DNA of 64,000 nucleotides, from assembly GCA_050084515.1 (NCBI GenBank), contig CM114271.1, positions 61,566,001 through 61,630,000 of the forward strand, in the 5' to 3' direction. The position numbers were made by a program, and so were the translations under genes. Of this stretch, positions 1 through 12,913 are shown one piece after another. This DNA is from Blasia pusilla (taxonomy: Eukaryota; Marchantiophyta; Marchantiopsida; Blasiales). The notes beneath the pieces are model-generated. The model saw nothing but the letters and a program-made list of their open reading frames with translations, did no database searches and was not told the DNA's origin. Position 1 is the stretch's first letter; every line of letters starts with the position of its first letter.

Positions 1-1089
1 TGCTATAATCAAATGCACAAAGGGCGTGGGGCAAGTATCCAGTGAATATACATTGATCTTTGTCAAAAAATCTAGAGTCTACAATAAGACACCACAAGGA
101 TGAATGCTTAAGATATGCAAAGTCTCTGGAAAGATTCATGTATTCCTAAATTTGCAAGATATTCATCAATTTAATGATGCTTATCTTGACCAAATGAAAA
201 AATGCGATGAGATAATCTCATATCTAGATTCTAATATCACAAATAGGTAATAGTTAGAGTTCTATAGTGTTGATATTGTAGAGAGTTGACATCTTATTTG
301 GGTGTGACTTCATCTTGAGTGAGTGGTTGACGACAACTTCATTGCATCATCAAGTTTTTTGTAAGCCATTCATCGAGTCTCGAGTCACTCGGTAATCTCA
401 AGGCTGATCGAGTCTCAAGTCACTCAGTGCTCTAGTGTGAGCCGTGGGTGGGTATTATCACATCTTTTAGGATGGATCGGAAAGATCTAGTAGAGCGTCT
501 TTGGAGACACTAGATGGCATCCTCAGAGGTCGAGGATGACTTGCGTCGGCCACGGGTAATTTGCGAGAGCAGGTTTCCCCTTCGTTTCTGCTCATTTGGA
601 GCCATATTGAGAAACTTACTATTTCGGGTAATTTTCTATTTTTGGTATATTTAACTTTCTATTTGGGAAGTAGCGCTTGACCCGCTACAGCAGGTCAAGA
701 GCCAAGAAGGTGACTTGAAAGCATAGGTTACCGTGGAGAGGGATTGAGAGAGGAAAGGGGTTATACCTCTAAGAGAGAGAGCTCATTCTCTCTTTGTTGA
801 ACCTCTTGGTATGAGGCGACGAAACTATGGTCCTCCTTGCCTTGTGTGTGTAACCCAAGCCTCTCATTAGAAGAGTGGGTTTGGTTTGACATGAGAGAAA
901 GTACACACCATGGCGAGTTTGGTGTGAGATGTTGATGAGAGATTAGATCGATTTTACAAAGAGAGAATGAGCTCTCTTTGTAATTGGAAATATTTTGGTA
1001 TTTATTGTCTCGTTGTTTGGATGCAATAAGTAAGCATGGGATCGTGTATGTTTTTTTGTATGCTCGGTGTCAAGAATGTATGTTGTGTA

Positions 1090-1180
1090 TGCGCACGACA
1101 ACATCCGGGCCTAGACGCACATGTTCGTCATAGGGATGTAGATAAGTCCGCACACATGGATATATCCATGTGCAACCTTG
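1090..1180 (+). mobile_element. hAT-type MITE right-end remnant
   Basis: ACATGTTCGTCATAGGGATG..ATAAGTCCGC..CATGTGCAACCTTG matches the right subterminal region and terminal repeat of copies A and E. The left end is not recognisable. Confidence 0.55.
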
Positions 1181-1263
1181 GGTAATCTATGTGTGTAGGT
1201 TTCCATTTTGGACTATTTTGGATCTTTTGAAAGATATAAAGATGAAGGTGATGACTTTCACTA

Positions 1264-1430
1264 GCCATCCTCCTCACGTCAAGCCTTTGGAGCATTCATC
1301 CTTTTAAGGTTTCATAGAAGTTTGAGCGCTAAAGTCTAGGGTCCATATTCTCTCATGGTAGAGGGTAGATGTGGCTTGATATACAAGTATAGTGTCCAAA
1401 GTGGAGTTGGCAATGTGAGTCATTTTTGGT
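1264..1430 (+). repeat. Third, diverged copy of the LTR-like arm
   Basis: TCTAGGGTCCATATTCTCTC, GAGGGTAGATGTGGCTTGATAT and AAAGTGGAGTT align in order with the arm at 29160-29300. Confidence 0.55.
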
Positions 1431-4400
1431 TGTGTGGTCTTGGAAAACATATATGATTCTATTTTTTACATGTATGGATCCACCCAACGTATGTTGGGAA
1501 GATGGATGGAGTTTGTTATGTAAATATGATTAGCAATGTGAATTTTTTACTTTTACAACAATAGTCTTCATGCATCGATTTAGTGAAGTTTATCATTAAT
1601 CCTTACAAGATGCCCCACAAAAATAGGATTCGATCTAAAAAAGCATCATTCCCATTATAACCAAACCCATCACAGGAGACTTCCAATTACATTGCTACAT
1701 GAACCTACTCCATACGAAAGGAAGCAGGGAACATATGATGATCATCTATCATACGTACCAAGTGAAGGAAGGAAGTTAGTGTCATGCTTGTCAACAATCC
1801 AAATGATTTGGTAGAAAGATTTTGGAATTTCTTTTCTAAAAAAACTTGGCTTTCAAGAGCCCCCATGGGTTCAAGTAGTAGGTATTAAGCATGCACACAT
1901 CTAGTTTCTCAAAATCCAAATCTATATCATGGTCATCATAGTCTTCATCATTCAACTCTAGCTTTGCAAATGTATCATCATTATTTGCTAAATCTTAGAT
2001 GATTACCAAGTCGTTCTCCTTACAAGATAGGAATAAATCATCGATATCCCCATTGGGGCTATCATCCAAGAGGAGTGCCATATCCATTAGATATATACAA
2101 CTCATAATACCTCCTTCCTCTAAGAAAATCGAGGTATGTATCTTGTAAAGAAATCCAATCATAAAATTAACGGAGAGCATTAGAATGATAACAATCAATA
2201 AACATTCAAGTGCAGAAAAAAATCAGTTCTTTTAGGGTAGCCTAAGGGAGGAAATCCTCACTTTGACAAAGAACTTTTCAGCTCAAGTTTTCATCTCCAC
2301 AATATGCAACCTAGCATCTTTCAATTGGTGTTCTCTTCATGGAAAGTGGCCATGTCTTCAATCGAAATTCTTAAGTGTAAATGATGCCTCATGTCTCTAT
2401 ATACATTTCTCATAACGTTATATCCTCATCTAATCCTAAATTCCGTTTACACATATTCATTCTAATTCTGATTGAATGTTTGTTGATTGTTACCTTCCAA
2501 CATATTCTAACGTCCTTAATATATGGACTCTTGTGTCCACCTCCCATCACACCGGAATGCTTAACGCCCATTTAACATAAACATGTGCTATAGAATGGAT
2601 TTCTAAGGCCTAGATTATCCTCTATAAGAAACCTTTAGTATTTTATGTCAAAAAATGGCTTAGGTTGGGAAACTAATTTTTACGTAGATATTATTTTCCT
2701 ATTATTAAAAACTAGGAAAATAATCATTTTGCCGGTAGTACTTCAAAGCCCCAGCTACTAAAACTTCATGACTCTACATGCATTAATAATGTTGGAGACA
2801 ACATAAAGTATCCTACCATGATAGGAATCCGGTAATATAAGGGAATTTACATAAATTAATTTCTAATACAAAAAATATTATAGTCAAAGTTTATGAGTTA
2901 TGAGTATGAGGATATCCTATTAATTGAGCGTTGGTTGTGGTTTTTCCGCTTTCTACTGTTTTGATAAAAAAAAATTTATAATAGAATTTTATTCTTATTC
3001 TATAACCCAATCATATGAACTCTACAAGAATAAGTTGAAATTTATGTTGAATGATTAGTCGAGAATAACTTTTTTTCTCAATTCTTTCACATTGAAAATA
3101 ACTTTAACATGGGAAGTATTCGAGCATTTAGGATGATTGTGTAGTCCTTCAAATCACAAATTGTTATTTACCAATCATTATGCAGGTGGTTAAATCTTAA
3201 CAACCTAATTTCTTATCATTCTCACTTCACATGACATGAGAGATGTGGAAGAAAATAGGTTGGGCTTCATAATAAGAAGTGATATAATATGATTACCGTA
3301 AAGTATGTCATACTTTCGTCTTACAAAAATTTATTTCAATCTACCTATATGTATTCTACTTAAAATAAACTCTTCCTTCTCCTACAATCCATAAGAGAAG
3401 CAAGGATTAAAAATTGATGCATCAATATCTAGTTATAGCATTATTGTTAATCTCTTAATTGTGTATTTCTTCATATATTTTTATTTTATCAAAAAAAAAT
3501 TTGGTTAATTTTGTTGCATAATTTTCCTTGCATCTTATTTTGTATGAGGTTGGAATCCATTTGATTGGTGGAGAGTTTCTATACAAAAAAAAATGCTCTA
3601 TGGTCATGTTCATAAAGAAAGATAGGTGTGGAGGTAGGCGAGAAACTTCATTGGAATCAAAATGGAAATGGAAATATTTAGTTTATAGGAAGACGACAAG
3701 GTGTAGTTTGGTTAGCACTCCTTATAATCATTTTTAACAAAATTTTACACCATTTTTGTATAGCTCCAAGAAATTGGAAGGTATTTGTATTAGATTGAAA
3801 ATATTGACAGGTATAACAATTATGTTGTCATGCAACATTTCAAATCTTGGAAGATTATTCCTCAAGCAATTAACAATGATGTGCAGTTAATATGCCATAA
3901 CTATTTTCAATATTCTAGTACGATAATTAAAATATCCTCCTAGATCAAAGTAAAGAAAGAAATTCAAAACATCTCTTAGCTATCCAAAACTCCTATGCAA
4001 AATTCCAAAAGATGGTTGTTTGTCAGCTTACATCTTTCGTTCCAAACCATCTATTATGAAAGTTGTTTCCTTAAAAGGGATGGGAGGGGATTAGGGTAGA
4101 ATGGAACATGGGAAGTATGGATTGTTTTGAGTTAAATGGAGAGGATTTATTTATTTATTTTTTACAAAATGAGAAGGCGGGGTTTGGAGGATTGGTGACG
4201 ATCTCGGTTAGGATCATTCCAAATAGTATCTATTTACCCTTGTATATACAAAGTTCTTGTATATACACTAAAATAGTCAATTGATGGTTTATTTGATTTT
4301 TGTCTCTTAAATGAGTGGCCTCAAGGGAAAGGGGCTAGGCGTGGTGGGAAAGTATGGGGTATTTGAGTGGAAAGGAAGAATGGATTTTTTGAAGATAAGG

Positions 4401-4879
4401 AGTCATGGATAGTTGGGGTTTCTAGAGTGAGATGGAACAAAGGCATGAGGGGAGTTTTTTCTTCTCACGGGAAGGTTCCACAAAATATTTGACGTGAAAG
4501 GTTCAAGCCCAAAAATCCAAAGAAAGAAACTTCAAAATATTCAACTTCCAAGTTAAAAAATAGGCGGCACATCAATAATTGGATGTCTAAGGAAAAACTT
4601 GATATGGAATATTTGATTAAGGTCAAAGGAGATCATCTTTGAGAGACATTTGTTTAAAGTTCACAAAGTGATGAATGGGGGTGAGGTTCTAGGACTTCAT
4701 CTTAGGGTTTTGAGTTTATTTTAGGATTCTCAAATTAGGTTTTCATGCATTTTTAAGATTATTTTGAAAAATAAAATATTATTTTTTCCATATAGTGAGA
4801 AGAGGAGAAGTGAATTTGGGGTTTTTAAAAACTAAGGGAAGGATTGGTTTCAAATAATAAGGGGGAAGGAATGAGTGAT

Positions 4880-4916
4880 CTAAAACAAATGTAATAACTC
4901 ATTGCATTTGTTTTAG
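4880..4916. repeat. Hairpin, 12-base perfect arms
   Basis: CTAAAACAAATG at 4880-4891 pairs with 4905-4916 across 13 bases. Confidence 0.75.
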
Positions 4917-5875
4917 AGCACAAGAAAGGCGTAGTTGGGAGCAAGGGGAATTCCATTCCAAATGCTCTTCAAAAATTTTAGATAATGCATGCATTTTTCA
5001 ATCACAAAGTTTATGTTTCTATACTGAATTTAGCTAGTGCTCTCAATATGATTAGGAGAAGGATTAAGTTTTAAATTTTTAAAAAATTCCTTTCAAGTAA
5101 GCAAGGTTGGGGGAAGAGGATATTTCTTTGAAAATGTTGATGGATTTTTTCTTCAAGTAGGATGGGATAATGCATATTCAATTAAAGAATGAAAAGGCTT
5201 TGTAATTTTTAATATTGGTTTTGGAGTAAAGACCAAAATTTTAATTTGAGATATTAAATTATATTATGACTGGTTTTATTTTCATATATACATATAAAAT
5301 ACCCTATTATTATATTAAAAATCATACATTTTTTTTCTTTGACATATTTAAAAATATTTTACATATTTGTTAGAAAAATAGTAAGAAAATATTTTGAAAC
5401 TATGCATAGACATGTTTATTAAATTTTTCCTAAAATTAATATACATTTCATCTAGGACACCTTCTCTTAGTATATAGATATATATACATATGAAATCAAA
5501 CCCATTTATAATATAATACGCGGAGGGTGAGCATACCATCTATATTTAAAATACTATTAAGGTACTAGGAACACAATTAAGACCCCGACCAAACCAAAAA
5601 ATGCACAAGAGTGATGTTTTTCATGGGAATATGAAATATCTTGACAACATAATGATATTAATAATCACAAAACATCGAAAATAAAATTCTATATTCATTC
5701 TCAAATCGATATATAAATTTAAATTCATTTCTGGTCTAATAATTTTTAAATTTCATCATATAAACCATATTATTAAATTTTATTTTATGAGAAATTAAAG
5801 GTAAAACTTGCTTAAGGCCTGGGCCATGGCTATTACATTAACAAAAGATTTTCGAATTGTACCTCCGTGTCCTTA

Positions 5876-5885
5876 CACGTGTGGC
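5876..5885 (+). promoter_or_regulatory. G-box/ABRE-like site upstream of the LEA gene
   Basis: CACGTGTGGC contains a perfect G-box (CACGTG), the core bound by plant bZIP/ABF factors. It lies about 580 bases before the ATG, at the left edge of the GC-rich island. Function is inferred from the motif and the gene downstream. Confidence 0.45.
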
Positions 5886-6083
5886 CGTATCCCTTCGCGT
5901 CCCATGGAACGTTACACATGAGAATGGTCGAAAGAAGGGTGCGGGTGCGGGTGGCGATGCATGCCCTTTCTCATCCGAAGGTCGAGTAAACTTCATTTGC
6001 GGAGTTGTTGATGGCCATTCAGTGGACTTCAGACGCGCTCCGGCGCCTGCGAATGAAAGACGACGGCGTCATCGGGTTACCCA

Positions 6084-6090
6084 TACGTGG
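6084..6090 (+). promoter_or_regulatory. ABRE-like site (TACGTGG)
   Basis: TACGTGG matches the ABRE core YACGTGG and lies about 200 bases before the TATA-like box of the LEA gene. A second ABRE-type core follows at 6246-6252; ABA response usually needs more than one such element. Confidence 0.5.
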
Positions 6091-6245
6091 GGCCCGCAGT
6101 CCCGGGCTCGGCCGCAGCCGCCCGACGACATCAACAGTTCAGATTCAGCCACATGGATGTGTTCATGCCACTTGGAGCTCCCCCGTTAGCCCCGCCCGTC
6201 TACTATCCATGCAAACCTGCTGCATGCCTCCAGCACAGTTCCCAA

Positions 6246-6252
6246 CACGTGG
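6246..6252 (+). promoter_or_regulatory. ABRE/G-box site (CACGTGG)
   Basis: CACGTGG combines a G-box with the ABRE core and sits about 40 bases before the TATA-like sequence. It is the best-placed candidate ABA-response element of the LEA gene. Confidence 0.55.
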
Positions 6253-6287
6253 AATGAACTCGTCGCCGTTCTCCGCGCGTCTCTCGC

Positions 6288-6297
6288 TTATATTATG
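6288..6297 (+). promoter_or_regulatory. TATA-like box of the LEA gene
   Basis: TTATATTATG is the only AT-rich hexamer-type box in an otherwise GC-rich stretch. It lies about 165 bases before the ATG and just after the ABRE at 6246, which would put transcription start near 6320. Inference from position and composition. Confidence 0.45.
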
Positions 6298-6455
6298 CCC
6301 CGCCCCCCGCAGCCCATCAAGTCAACTTACACTCCCGAGCTCCATCGCTCTCTATCGATATCGCTCTGGCCCCAAGTCTCTTCGTCACTCACTCACTCCC
6401 GAAGGCCGTACTTTTCGTTACAAGCTCGGCGCCCAAATCGTCGATTGGCAGCATA

Positions 6456-7613
6456 ATGGCATCCATAAGTGCAGTCACCTCCGCTGCCGTGCCTGTCGCA
6501 TTCGCTTGCAGCAATGCTGCGGTCTCCGATTCCGCGTCCAGCTCCTTGAAGATGGCCTCCAGCGCGCACTTCGGAGGCGTGCGCTTGACGATGGCTGCCC
6601 CCTCCACCTCGCGCTCGCTGCGCGCTCTGGTCGTCCGCGCAGAAGACGAGGTAACGCCGTTTCCCACTCTTCCGACGCCTTGTTCTCTGTGACTGCCAGC
6701 AATTCCCTTTTATTTGTTTCGTCTAGTCACGTCTCCTTTCGTCTCGTCTCGTCTCGTCTCGTCTGAGGGAGGGCTCAATTCCTCGCGGATCGGGATGATT
6801 CTGCGGAATGCGAGGAGTGGGGGGGAGCCCTCTTCCGCGAGCGACGCGCGGAAGATGAAGCTTCGATTTAGTGGGCTGTATCTACTGCACGAAGCTGAGG
6901 TGGAGCTCGCGGAGACGGTTTCGAGCGGAAACGAGCGCGCAGTCGCGGAGATCGAACGACGTCCATCTGTCTGTCCTGTCTGTCGGACGTCGTGATGAAG
7001 CAATGACGTTCGTCTGTCTGGCGAGCAGCCTTCCAATATCCTGGACAACGTGAAGGACCAAGCGAACAAGGCCGGATCCGATCTGAAGAGCGCGTCGCAG
7101 AAGGCGAGCGACAACGTGTCCGGAGCGTTCGGGAAGGCCGAGAACGCGTCGGAGCAAGGCACTCGCGACGTCAAGAGCAAGGCAGACAATGTCAAGCGAC
7201 AGGCGGAAGGCAAAGGCTCGGACTTGGGATCGAAGGCCGAGGAATTGAAGGTAAGGACTTCACCGCGATTAACCTCGTCCCCATCATTCTTTTCGTCCGT
7301 GATCAGGTGGGCCCGGCCAATGCGTAGGATCGACCTCCATTCTCCTCCGAGTCGAAGAAGCGGTGGAGTGTTTCCTCACTTGCAGAAGCCAAAGGCGTCT
7401 CCTTTACAGAGAGTTTGAGAGCGTGTGGCTGATTCGGATGTGGGGTGGATTGATGGCTATGCTGCGCAGGATAACATCGCGGGATCGGTCCAGGGCGCCG
7501 GGGAAAACTTGAAGAGCGGAGCCCAGAGCGTGCAGCAGAAGATCGAGAGCGCTGTGGACTCGGCCAAAGGAGGGGCCGAGGATGTGAAGAAGGAGGTCAA
7601 GAAGAAGCAGTAA
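6456..7613 (+). CDS. Chloroplast-targeted LEA/COR15-like stress protein, three exons
   Basis: Exons 6456-6650, 7029-7250 and 7470-7613 join in phase 0 (introns GTAACG..GCAG and GTAAGG..GCAG) to give 186 residues. Residues 1-62 are rich in Ala/Ser, nearly free of acids and end ALVVRA|EDE, a typical stromal transit peptide with a VxA-type cleavage site. The mature part (about 124 residues) is Lys/Ala/Glu/Asp/Gln-rich, has no cysteine and reads as amphipathic helix, with repeats of the kind KAGSDLKSASQKASDNV. The start of the mature part (SNILDNVKDQANKAGSD) resembles the start of mature COR15, a group-3/LEA_4-like stromal protein known to protect chloroplast membranes during freezing and drying. 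That role is inferred by family. The ATG at 6456 is chosen because it gives the full transit peptide. Upstream ABRE/G-box motifs fit ABA or dehydration control. It could also be a general LEA_4 protein not orthologous to COR15. Gene model confidence is high, the exact family moderate. Confidence 0.85.
6740..6764. repeat. CGTCT pentanucleotide microsatellite
   Basis: Five perfect CGTCT units lie in intron 1 of the LEA gene. Confidence 0.85.
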
Positions 7614-8868
7614 GAGGGGAGGATTCTGTAAAAAAGTGATGGAGAAAGGGGAGGGGAGAAGTCTGTAAAAAGTGATGGACGTCCCCCCACCTGATGAAAG
7701 TCCTCGTTTTGTCGTGTAAAAATGTACAATGTACCTGATATTTCTTGCTGAAACGTCTCATGTCTGCAGTGGACTCACTTGCACATGGTTCGGAATCAAA
7801 TTCGACATGTGCTCATAGATGATTCCAGATGCGGAATCGTAGGACATTTTCGCAATTGATAAAACGATAATTCTTGCATAGTATTCCCTACGAGCTCCAT
7901 TATCGTATCATTCCCCATCTGAATTTTTGTTTGTGGGTGATTCCATCGCACAGTCGTCGTCGTCGTGGCTTATGACTCCATGCAGCGAGACTTCACAATG
8001 ATTCACGTCATTCGACACCACAACGTTCTTCTTGATCTATTTTGCATGGTCTCGCAATATCCCCCCAAATTGGCTAAACTCTGATCTATATCGCAGCTAA
8101 GACTTAAATCGTGAGTCGCTTCAGTTGATTGCGATGACTCGATTTGTCCGGTTTTGTCCTATTTCCTCAAATGGGCTCCTTCCTTATGCGCTCTTCTACC
8201 CCACAACTTTCACTCGATAACATTTATGGTTCAGCAAAATCAAAAGTGAGGTCGACTAGTGGAGTAAACGTTGTCTGATCCTGACTGCAGATTGCCATTG
8301 CACTCCACTGGATATGCTCATCAGCAGGAAGTTGTGTGATGAGGATAGCTGGATTTTGGCACTCTCGACTGGGTTTCGAAATAGAAAAGGTTGGCATAGA
8401 CTTTTGTCCACATCTCGTCAAATTGACTTATATGCCGTTGCAAATATTGTAATAGGTACGCCTACATGCTGAGCCCTTTCGCCCATGCTGGTGTATATTC
8501 AGAGGCACAGCTACCCACTAAGTGCCAACTGTGTACCCACAACGTGCCTATGACTGAAAGCTTGAAGTTGCCCCGAATTGTAGAGAGAATGCCGTCTCTA
8601 CACTTGAAATCTTACCATCCCTCAGTTGGCAGCGGATGTTGGATGATTGTGGAAAGTCACTTTATTTCATTTCACCAATCAAATCAAGAAATTTCGTCTT
8701 CGAATGGTTGTTATTAGATTTTGTAGAATTCAGGGTGTGTGCAGCAGCAAACAAATGGAAAAATTCTGATAGAAATCTAGTGAGGAAAATTTTGGAATAT
8801 ATGAGAGGACGTAACTATTAAATTTTAGAAATAACTTTTAACAATTCGACTCATGTACGAGTGGCATA

Positions 8869-8918
8869 CATCCTTCCTTCTGATTAGGAGGAAGGATGTT
8901 CCTAGCCTTCCTAATCAG
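8869..8918. repeat. Overlapping stem-loops around CATCCTTCC
   Basis: CATCCTTCCTTC at 8869-8880 pairs with GGAGGAAGGATG ending at 8898; CTGATTAGGA also pairs with TCCTAATCAG ending at 8918. Two mutually exclusive stems. Confidence 0.75.
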
Positions 8919-9559
8919 TAAAGATCAAGAGATCTAATCAGATTGATATAATACCAACCTCACATATGTCGAATCCCCTCCCCTACCAAGAGCATAAATG
9001 ACTCGTGTGCAAACAAATAAACCTCGGAAACATCCTCCATAGTGTTTTATATTTACTAGACAGAATATATCCATATTGAAAGTGGGTGGATTTAGACGTG
9101 TGTTGTAAGCCTTAATTACATGTGATCTTATGCGTAATTGAAGAGGGTATGCAGGTAGATTATCGGTGGACCCTAAACTACAATAACCTAAACTCCTTAT
9201 CATATGCACCCAATATACACAAATAAACTGATTATATGTGGAACAACTGAACTTGCGGACGACATCCCCAAACCGAAATTATATGTAGCCCAATAATTCC
9301 TATTAATTTGTCTGTATAAATCACACATATAGAGATCCGATCCGGAGCATGCACACGTACAATTGTGTACAGTCGAATATGCACCAAATATTGCAAAGAT
9401 TAGAAATATCTTGTCTCGTTCCGACATAGCAGAAGTAGCCAGCCAATCGATGGAGCTGCTGAAGGGGTATCAATTGCAGTTGATGGGCTGCCCGATTAGG
9501 AAAAAATGTGGATTGAACAAGTATAGACTGGGAAAATAAATTCTGTGATACGTGGATAT

Positions 9560-9910
9560 AAACTATTATCTATGAGTGACTAAAATGCATGATTAATTGG
9601 AGGTGTTCGCAACTTCGCAGCTGATTATTATAAATTACGCATCATGGAAAAACCTAAACTGGCTGATTAGCAGAGGTTCCGCAGCTGATGATCATCGGAA
9701 ACTTAAAATATATAATGGAAAAAACCGATTGTAATTTATGCCCAAACGGGCTGACTCGTAGGAGGCTTCGAAGCTGTTGGATCACGTCGGAAACCTCAGC
9801 TATTAATTACGTAAATCATGAAAAAACCAATTTTAAATATGCCTAAACTGGTTGCTTAGTATGAGGAATCGAAAATTGTGATCATCTAAGACCCGAAAAT
9901 TTCGAGACAG
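9560..9910. repeat. Degenerate tandem repeat, about 90-100-base unit, 3-4 copies
   Basis: CCTAAACTGGCTGATTAG (9651), CCCAAACGGGCTGACTCG (9740) and CCTAAACTGGTTGCTTAG (about 9841), each followed by GxxGGxTTCG..AGCTG and GATCA..CGGAAAC and preceded by ATGGAAAAAACC. Confidence 0.75.
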
Positions 9911-10959
9911 ACGTCATTAAAAACCTATTTATACATCCAAAACTCACCATCCTTCGAAACATAAAACACTTTGATTCACTCGTGAATACTAGTAGAAATC
10001 TCCACGGCACTTAAAATTTTCCTATTTCTGTCACGGTCGGTGTAATCATTCTTGATTCCCCCATGAACACGTCTAAACACGAGTTGAAAAACCAATATCT
10101 CTATTTAAATGATGACAAAGGCGAAAGAATAAAAATGAGAGTGAAGAGAATCCAGGCTATGTAGATAACCTATCAGCCTACTCATTTTCCTAATTGGAAA
10201 TGTTGGTAATATCAGAAATACTAGGTAGGAATTTTAGGAATGAAGCCGACCCAACAAAAGAAGACCCTTGCTGGAATTCACTGAAAGTACTACTTTAATT
10301 CTCATTTCCTACTCTCGAAAACATCGATTCCAGCCTGCCTTATGTGGATGATCACGACTGACGTTATTGTCCAGTTCTCGATTGCAGTGAGCATAACATG
10401 CGCGCAGTCATGATTCTTTTGAGACTTGGGGAGTTCGTGTGCGACCTGGAACGGGTGTTCGAATGTCCAGATCATGATATCCGAATGATCATGATCAAGG
10501 ACGTTGAATCATTCCGACTTGGAATTGTTTTCCAGACATAATTATTCCTCCTAAGGTCTCGTACCTTTGTCATTTCGAGCTTCCCGGTTATGGATAGTCG
10601 TTTCCACTGGGGTTCTCTAGTTTTTATTATCCATGGTAGTCTAGCATCCTGGGTAGCCATCATTAACTCTCCTATGTGCGGGAGGGGTTAATCATGACCA
10701 ATTTGAATTACTATCATTTTTATGTGTTAATGATTTCAAATATTCTTTTAATGTGACTGATTTAGATTTGATTTAAAAAGGTTAGGAATTAAAGATTGGT
10801 GTTGAAATTTGAATTATTAGTAAATGTGATGCATGGGAAATAAAAAAATATTTAAAAATTTAGTGTATAATTTATGAAAAAAAAATTTAATGAAATTATA
10901 TATAAATTCATTTTATTTTTTTCTCGTAACATGTGAAATATTTTTTTATTTATTCAATT

Positions 10960-11045
10960 TTCACGTGTCAAATACAGAGATATTATCAATTTAAGAAAGG
11001 ATATTGTCAAATCAAGAAGGTACTCTCCCATAATAATATAAATTG
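10960..11045 (-). mobile_element. Helitron-like 5'-end fragment
   Basis: The minus strand reads ..TATATTATTATGGGAGAGTACCTTC then TTGATTTGACA, matching the 5' part of the element at 23948. Confidence 0.5.
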
Positions 11046-11469
11046 AAAATATTAAATGAAATTCCAAGGAACTATGTAACAACTAATAATTTACCCAGAA
11101 TATCATATTTTAATAAGTAAAAATATTTTTAAAATATCAAATTATTTATTTAAAGTTTAAATATAATTTTTATTTTCTAGAATCCTAGAAGAGTAAGAAC
11201 ATTTCACCCTTCTAAGTAATTAGAATCCTCCATTCAAATTTAAATGATATTCCAATCCCCTAAGTAATTATACCCTCCTATAAAATGTAAACAAAATCTA
11301 TTCCTCTTCATCAAAATTTGCTTACCCTTTCCATCACATATGAATTAAGGCATAAATTCTAAATTTTTGGTTATTTATCAAAATTATTCCACTTTATTAG
11401 TATTTATAAACACCCACTAAAATAGTAAATAAATTATTAATTTATCAATTAAATTTCCTTTATTCCACT

Positions 11470-11786
11470 CAAATCCGTGTCCATTTTTTCTATCCCTATC
11501 TATTTCTATTATTCTAATATGGCTCAATCAACAAAATTTAAACATGTTGCCTATTTTGTCTTGTTATCTCACTATCTTGTCATATTATGCAACATGATTA
11601 GTCTCTTCACTCCCGTGCATGACACTATCTTGTCATGTTATGGGAGTGAAGAGGCTAATCATGTTGCAAAAAAATTTCTTTTCCAATTGCCCATAGAGAG
11701 GAAAAAAATTTCTTACTTCCCGGTTGCCAAATGTCAAACAAAGAAGTGTTTACGAATTAAGAAAGCCTCTCCAATAATAATTTAGA
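11470..11786 (-). mobile_element. Helitron-like element, minus-strand copy with internal hairpin
   Basis: On the minus strand it starts A|TCTAAATTATTATTGGAGAGGC and continues like the elements at 23736-24169 (..ACACTTCTTTGTTTGACA..GGCAAC). A large inverted repeat (11588-11668) sits inside. The 3' end is degraded and approximate. Confidence 0.6.
11588..11668. repeat. Inverted repeat, 27-base arms, in the Helitron copy
   Basis: Arms 11588-11614 and 11642-11668 pair at 26 of 27 positions; the 27-base loop contains a further ATGACA/TGTCAT stem. The related Helitron at 23736 has only one arm-like segment at the matching place. Confidence 0.88.
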
Positions 11787-12913
11787 TGGGATCACCAATT
11801 ATTATATAGATGATAATGATGGGATCAATTTTTTATTATAATAAGAGATTACTAGTGTATAGCCATTGGCTATTTATAAGTGTATAAGTTGGTAACTTAT
11901 ATCTATATTATAATGAGATACATCCCATCAACAAAAAGTTAGACAACTTGGACACTGGTCATCTACAATGATGTCCTTTGTTCCAACACATGTCCCATCT
12001 ATCCTTGTTCCGAAACATGTTTAATCTCATTTAACTAGTAGATTAGAGTAAGCTAATGTATTGGGACATTTTGGCAATGTGTCATTTCAGTTACCTTTCA
12101 TTTCTCTAACTTGTGCTTCGCACAACATCGATGTTGCCTTGTAAATATTTTCTTTGAGATCCTTTGAGTCAAAGTATTTTTCTCATTTATCTAAATGTGA
12201 TGTGTCATAAGGATCTTGAGAATAAAAATCATTCTTGAGAATAAAAATTGGCATAGAAGTGTGAGACATAAGTTAATTCATTGTGATAAGATTACAAATA
12301 GAATCTTTGTTCACACCCCAAATAACCAAGTTAAAATGCATACTCTTAAGTAAGGTAAATCTTATGTTAGAGAGAAAGACTTATTTTTTCCTTTAAATTT
12401 TTCATGGGTGTATCAGTAACTTAATAAACACCCAAGGACCAAAACTCTAGTATGTGTTCAAGTTTAACCCTCAATCGTGCACTACTTCACTAGATAGACT
12501 AGATACCTCCTGCATGGAAATAAAATCTCAAATCATTGTAGCTTCACAAAGGGAGAAAATAATCATAAAAGATTCCTTTTTGCAACCCCCAAGGGTTCTT
12601 TCTTAGTTACAAGACTTAGATTTTAGATCACAACTTATTATCCTAGAAAAATCACTATAACAACCTTTCCATTGCTCTCATTTACACTTTCCCTTCCCAT
12701 TGTAAAATGTTAGGACGAACATAATCATTATACTTTTAACTATGAGTTTCTGGAGTGCTCCCTTTGCATATTACCAAAGCCATCACCCACTGGAGTTATG
12801 GGAATATCCGTAGAATCCATATATGAATGTGGACTAGAAAGTTGAAGAAATTATTTAGGCCTTGCCAATAAAGTGAAATCGATCTTAGATCCGTTTTCCA
12901 TCATGCATCGCAG
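11787..12913. other. AT-rich intergenic stretch
   Basis: No feature recognised. Confidence 0.5.

Larger units (their letters stand above)
1..5850. other. AT-rich intergenic region
   Basis: Apart from the MITE end (1090-1180), the LTR-like fragment (1264-1430) and the hairpin (4880-4916), I see no gene. Open frames are short, without domains and in AT-rich DNA. Confidence 0.6.
7740..10959. other. Intergenic region downstream of the LEA gene
   Basis: Holds the stem-loops at 8869-8918 and the tandem repeat at 9560-9910. A 75-codon minus frame (9200-9427) starts with a hydrophobic segment and has clustered cysteines, but nothing supports it as a gene. GC content falls gradually away from the LEA gene. 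Confidence 0.5.

Noticed and set aside
6005-6766. 253-codon frame over the LEA promoter and exon 1
   Set aside because: It overlaps the promoter motifs, the LEA transit-peptide exon and the intron, and has no recognised domain.
9200-9427. Possible small secreted cysteine-containing protein (75 codons, minus strand)
   Set aside because: A hydrophobic start and four cysteines are suggestive, but there is no homology, no gene-like GC composition and no promoter evidence.
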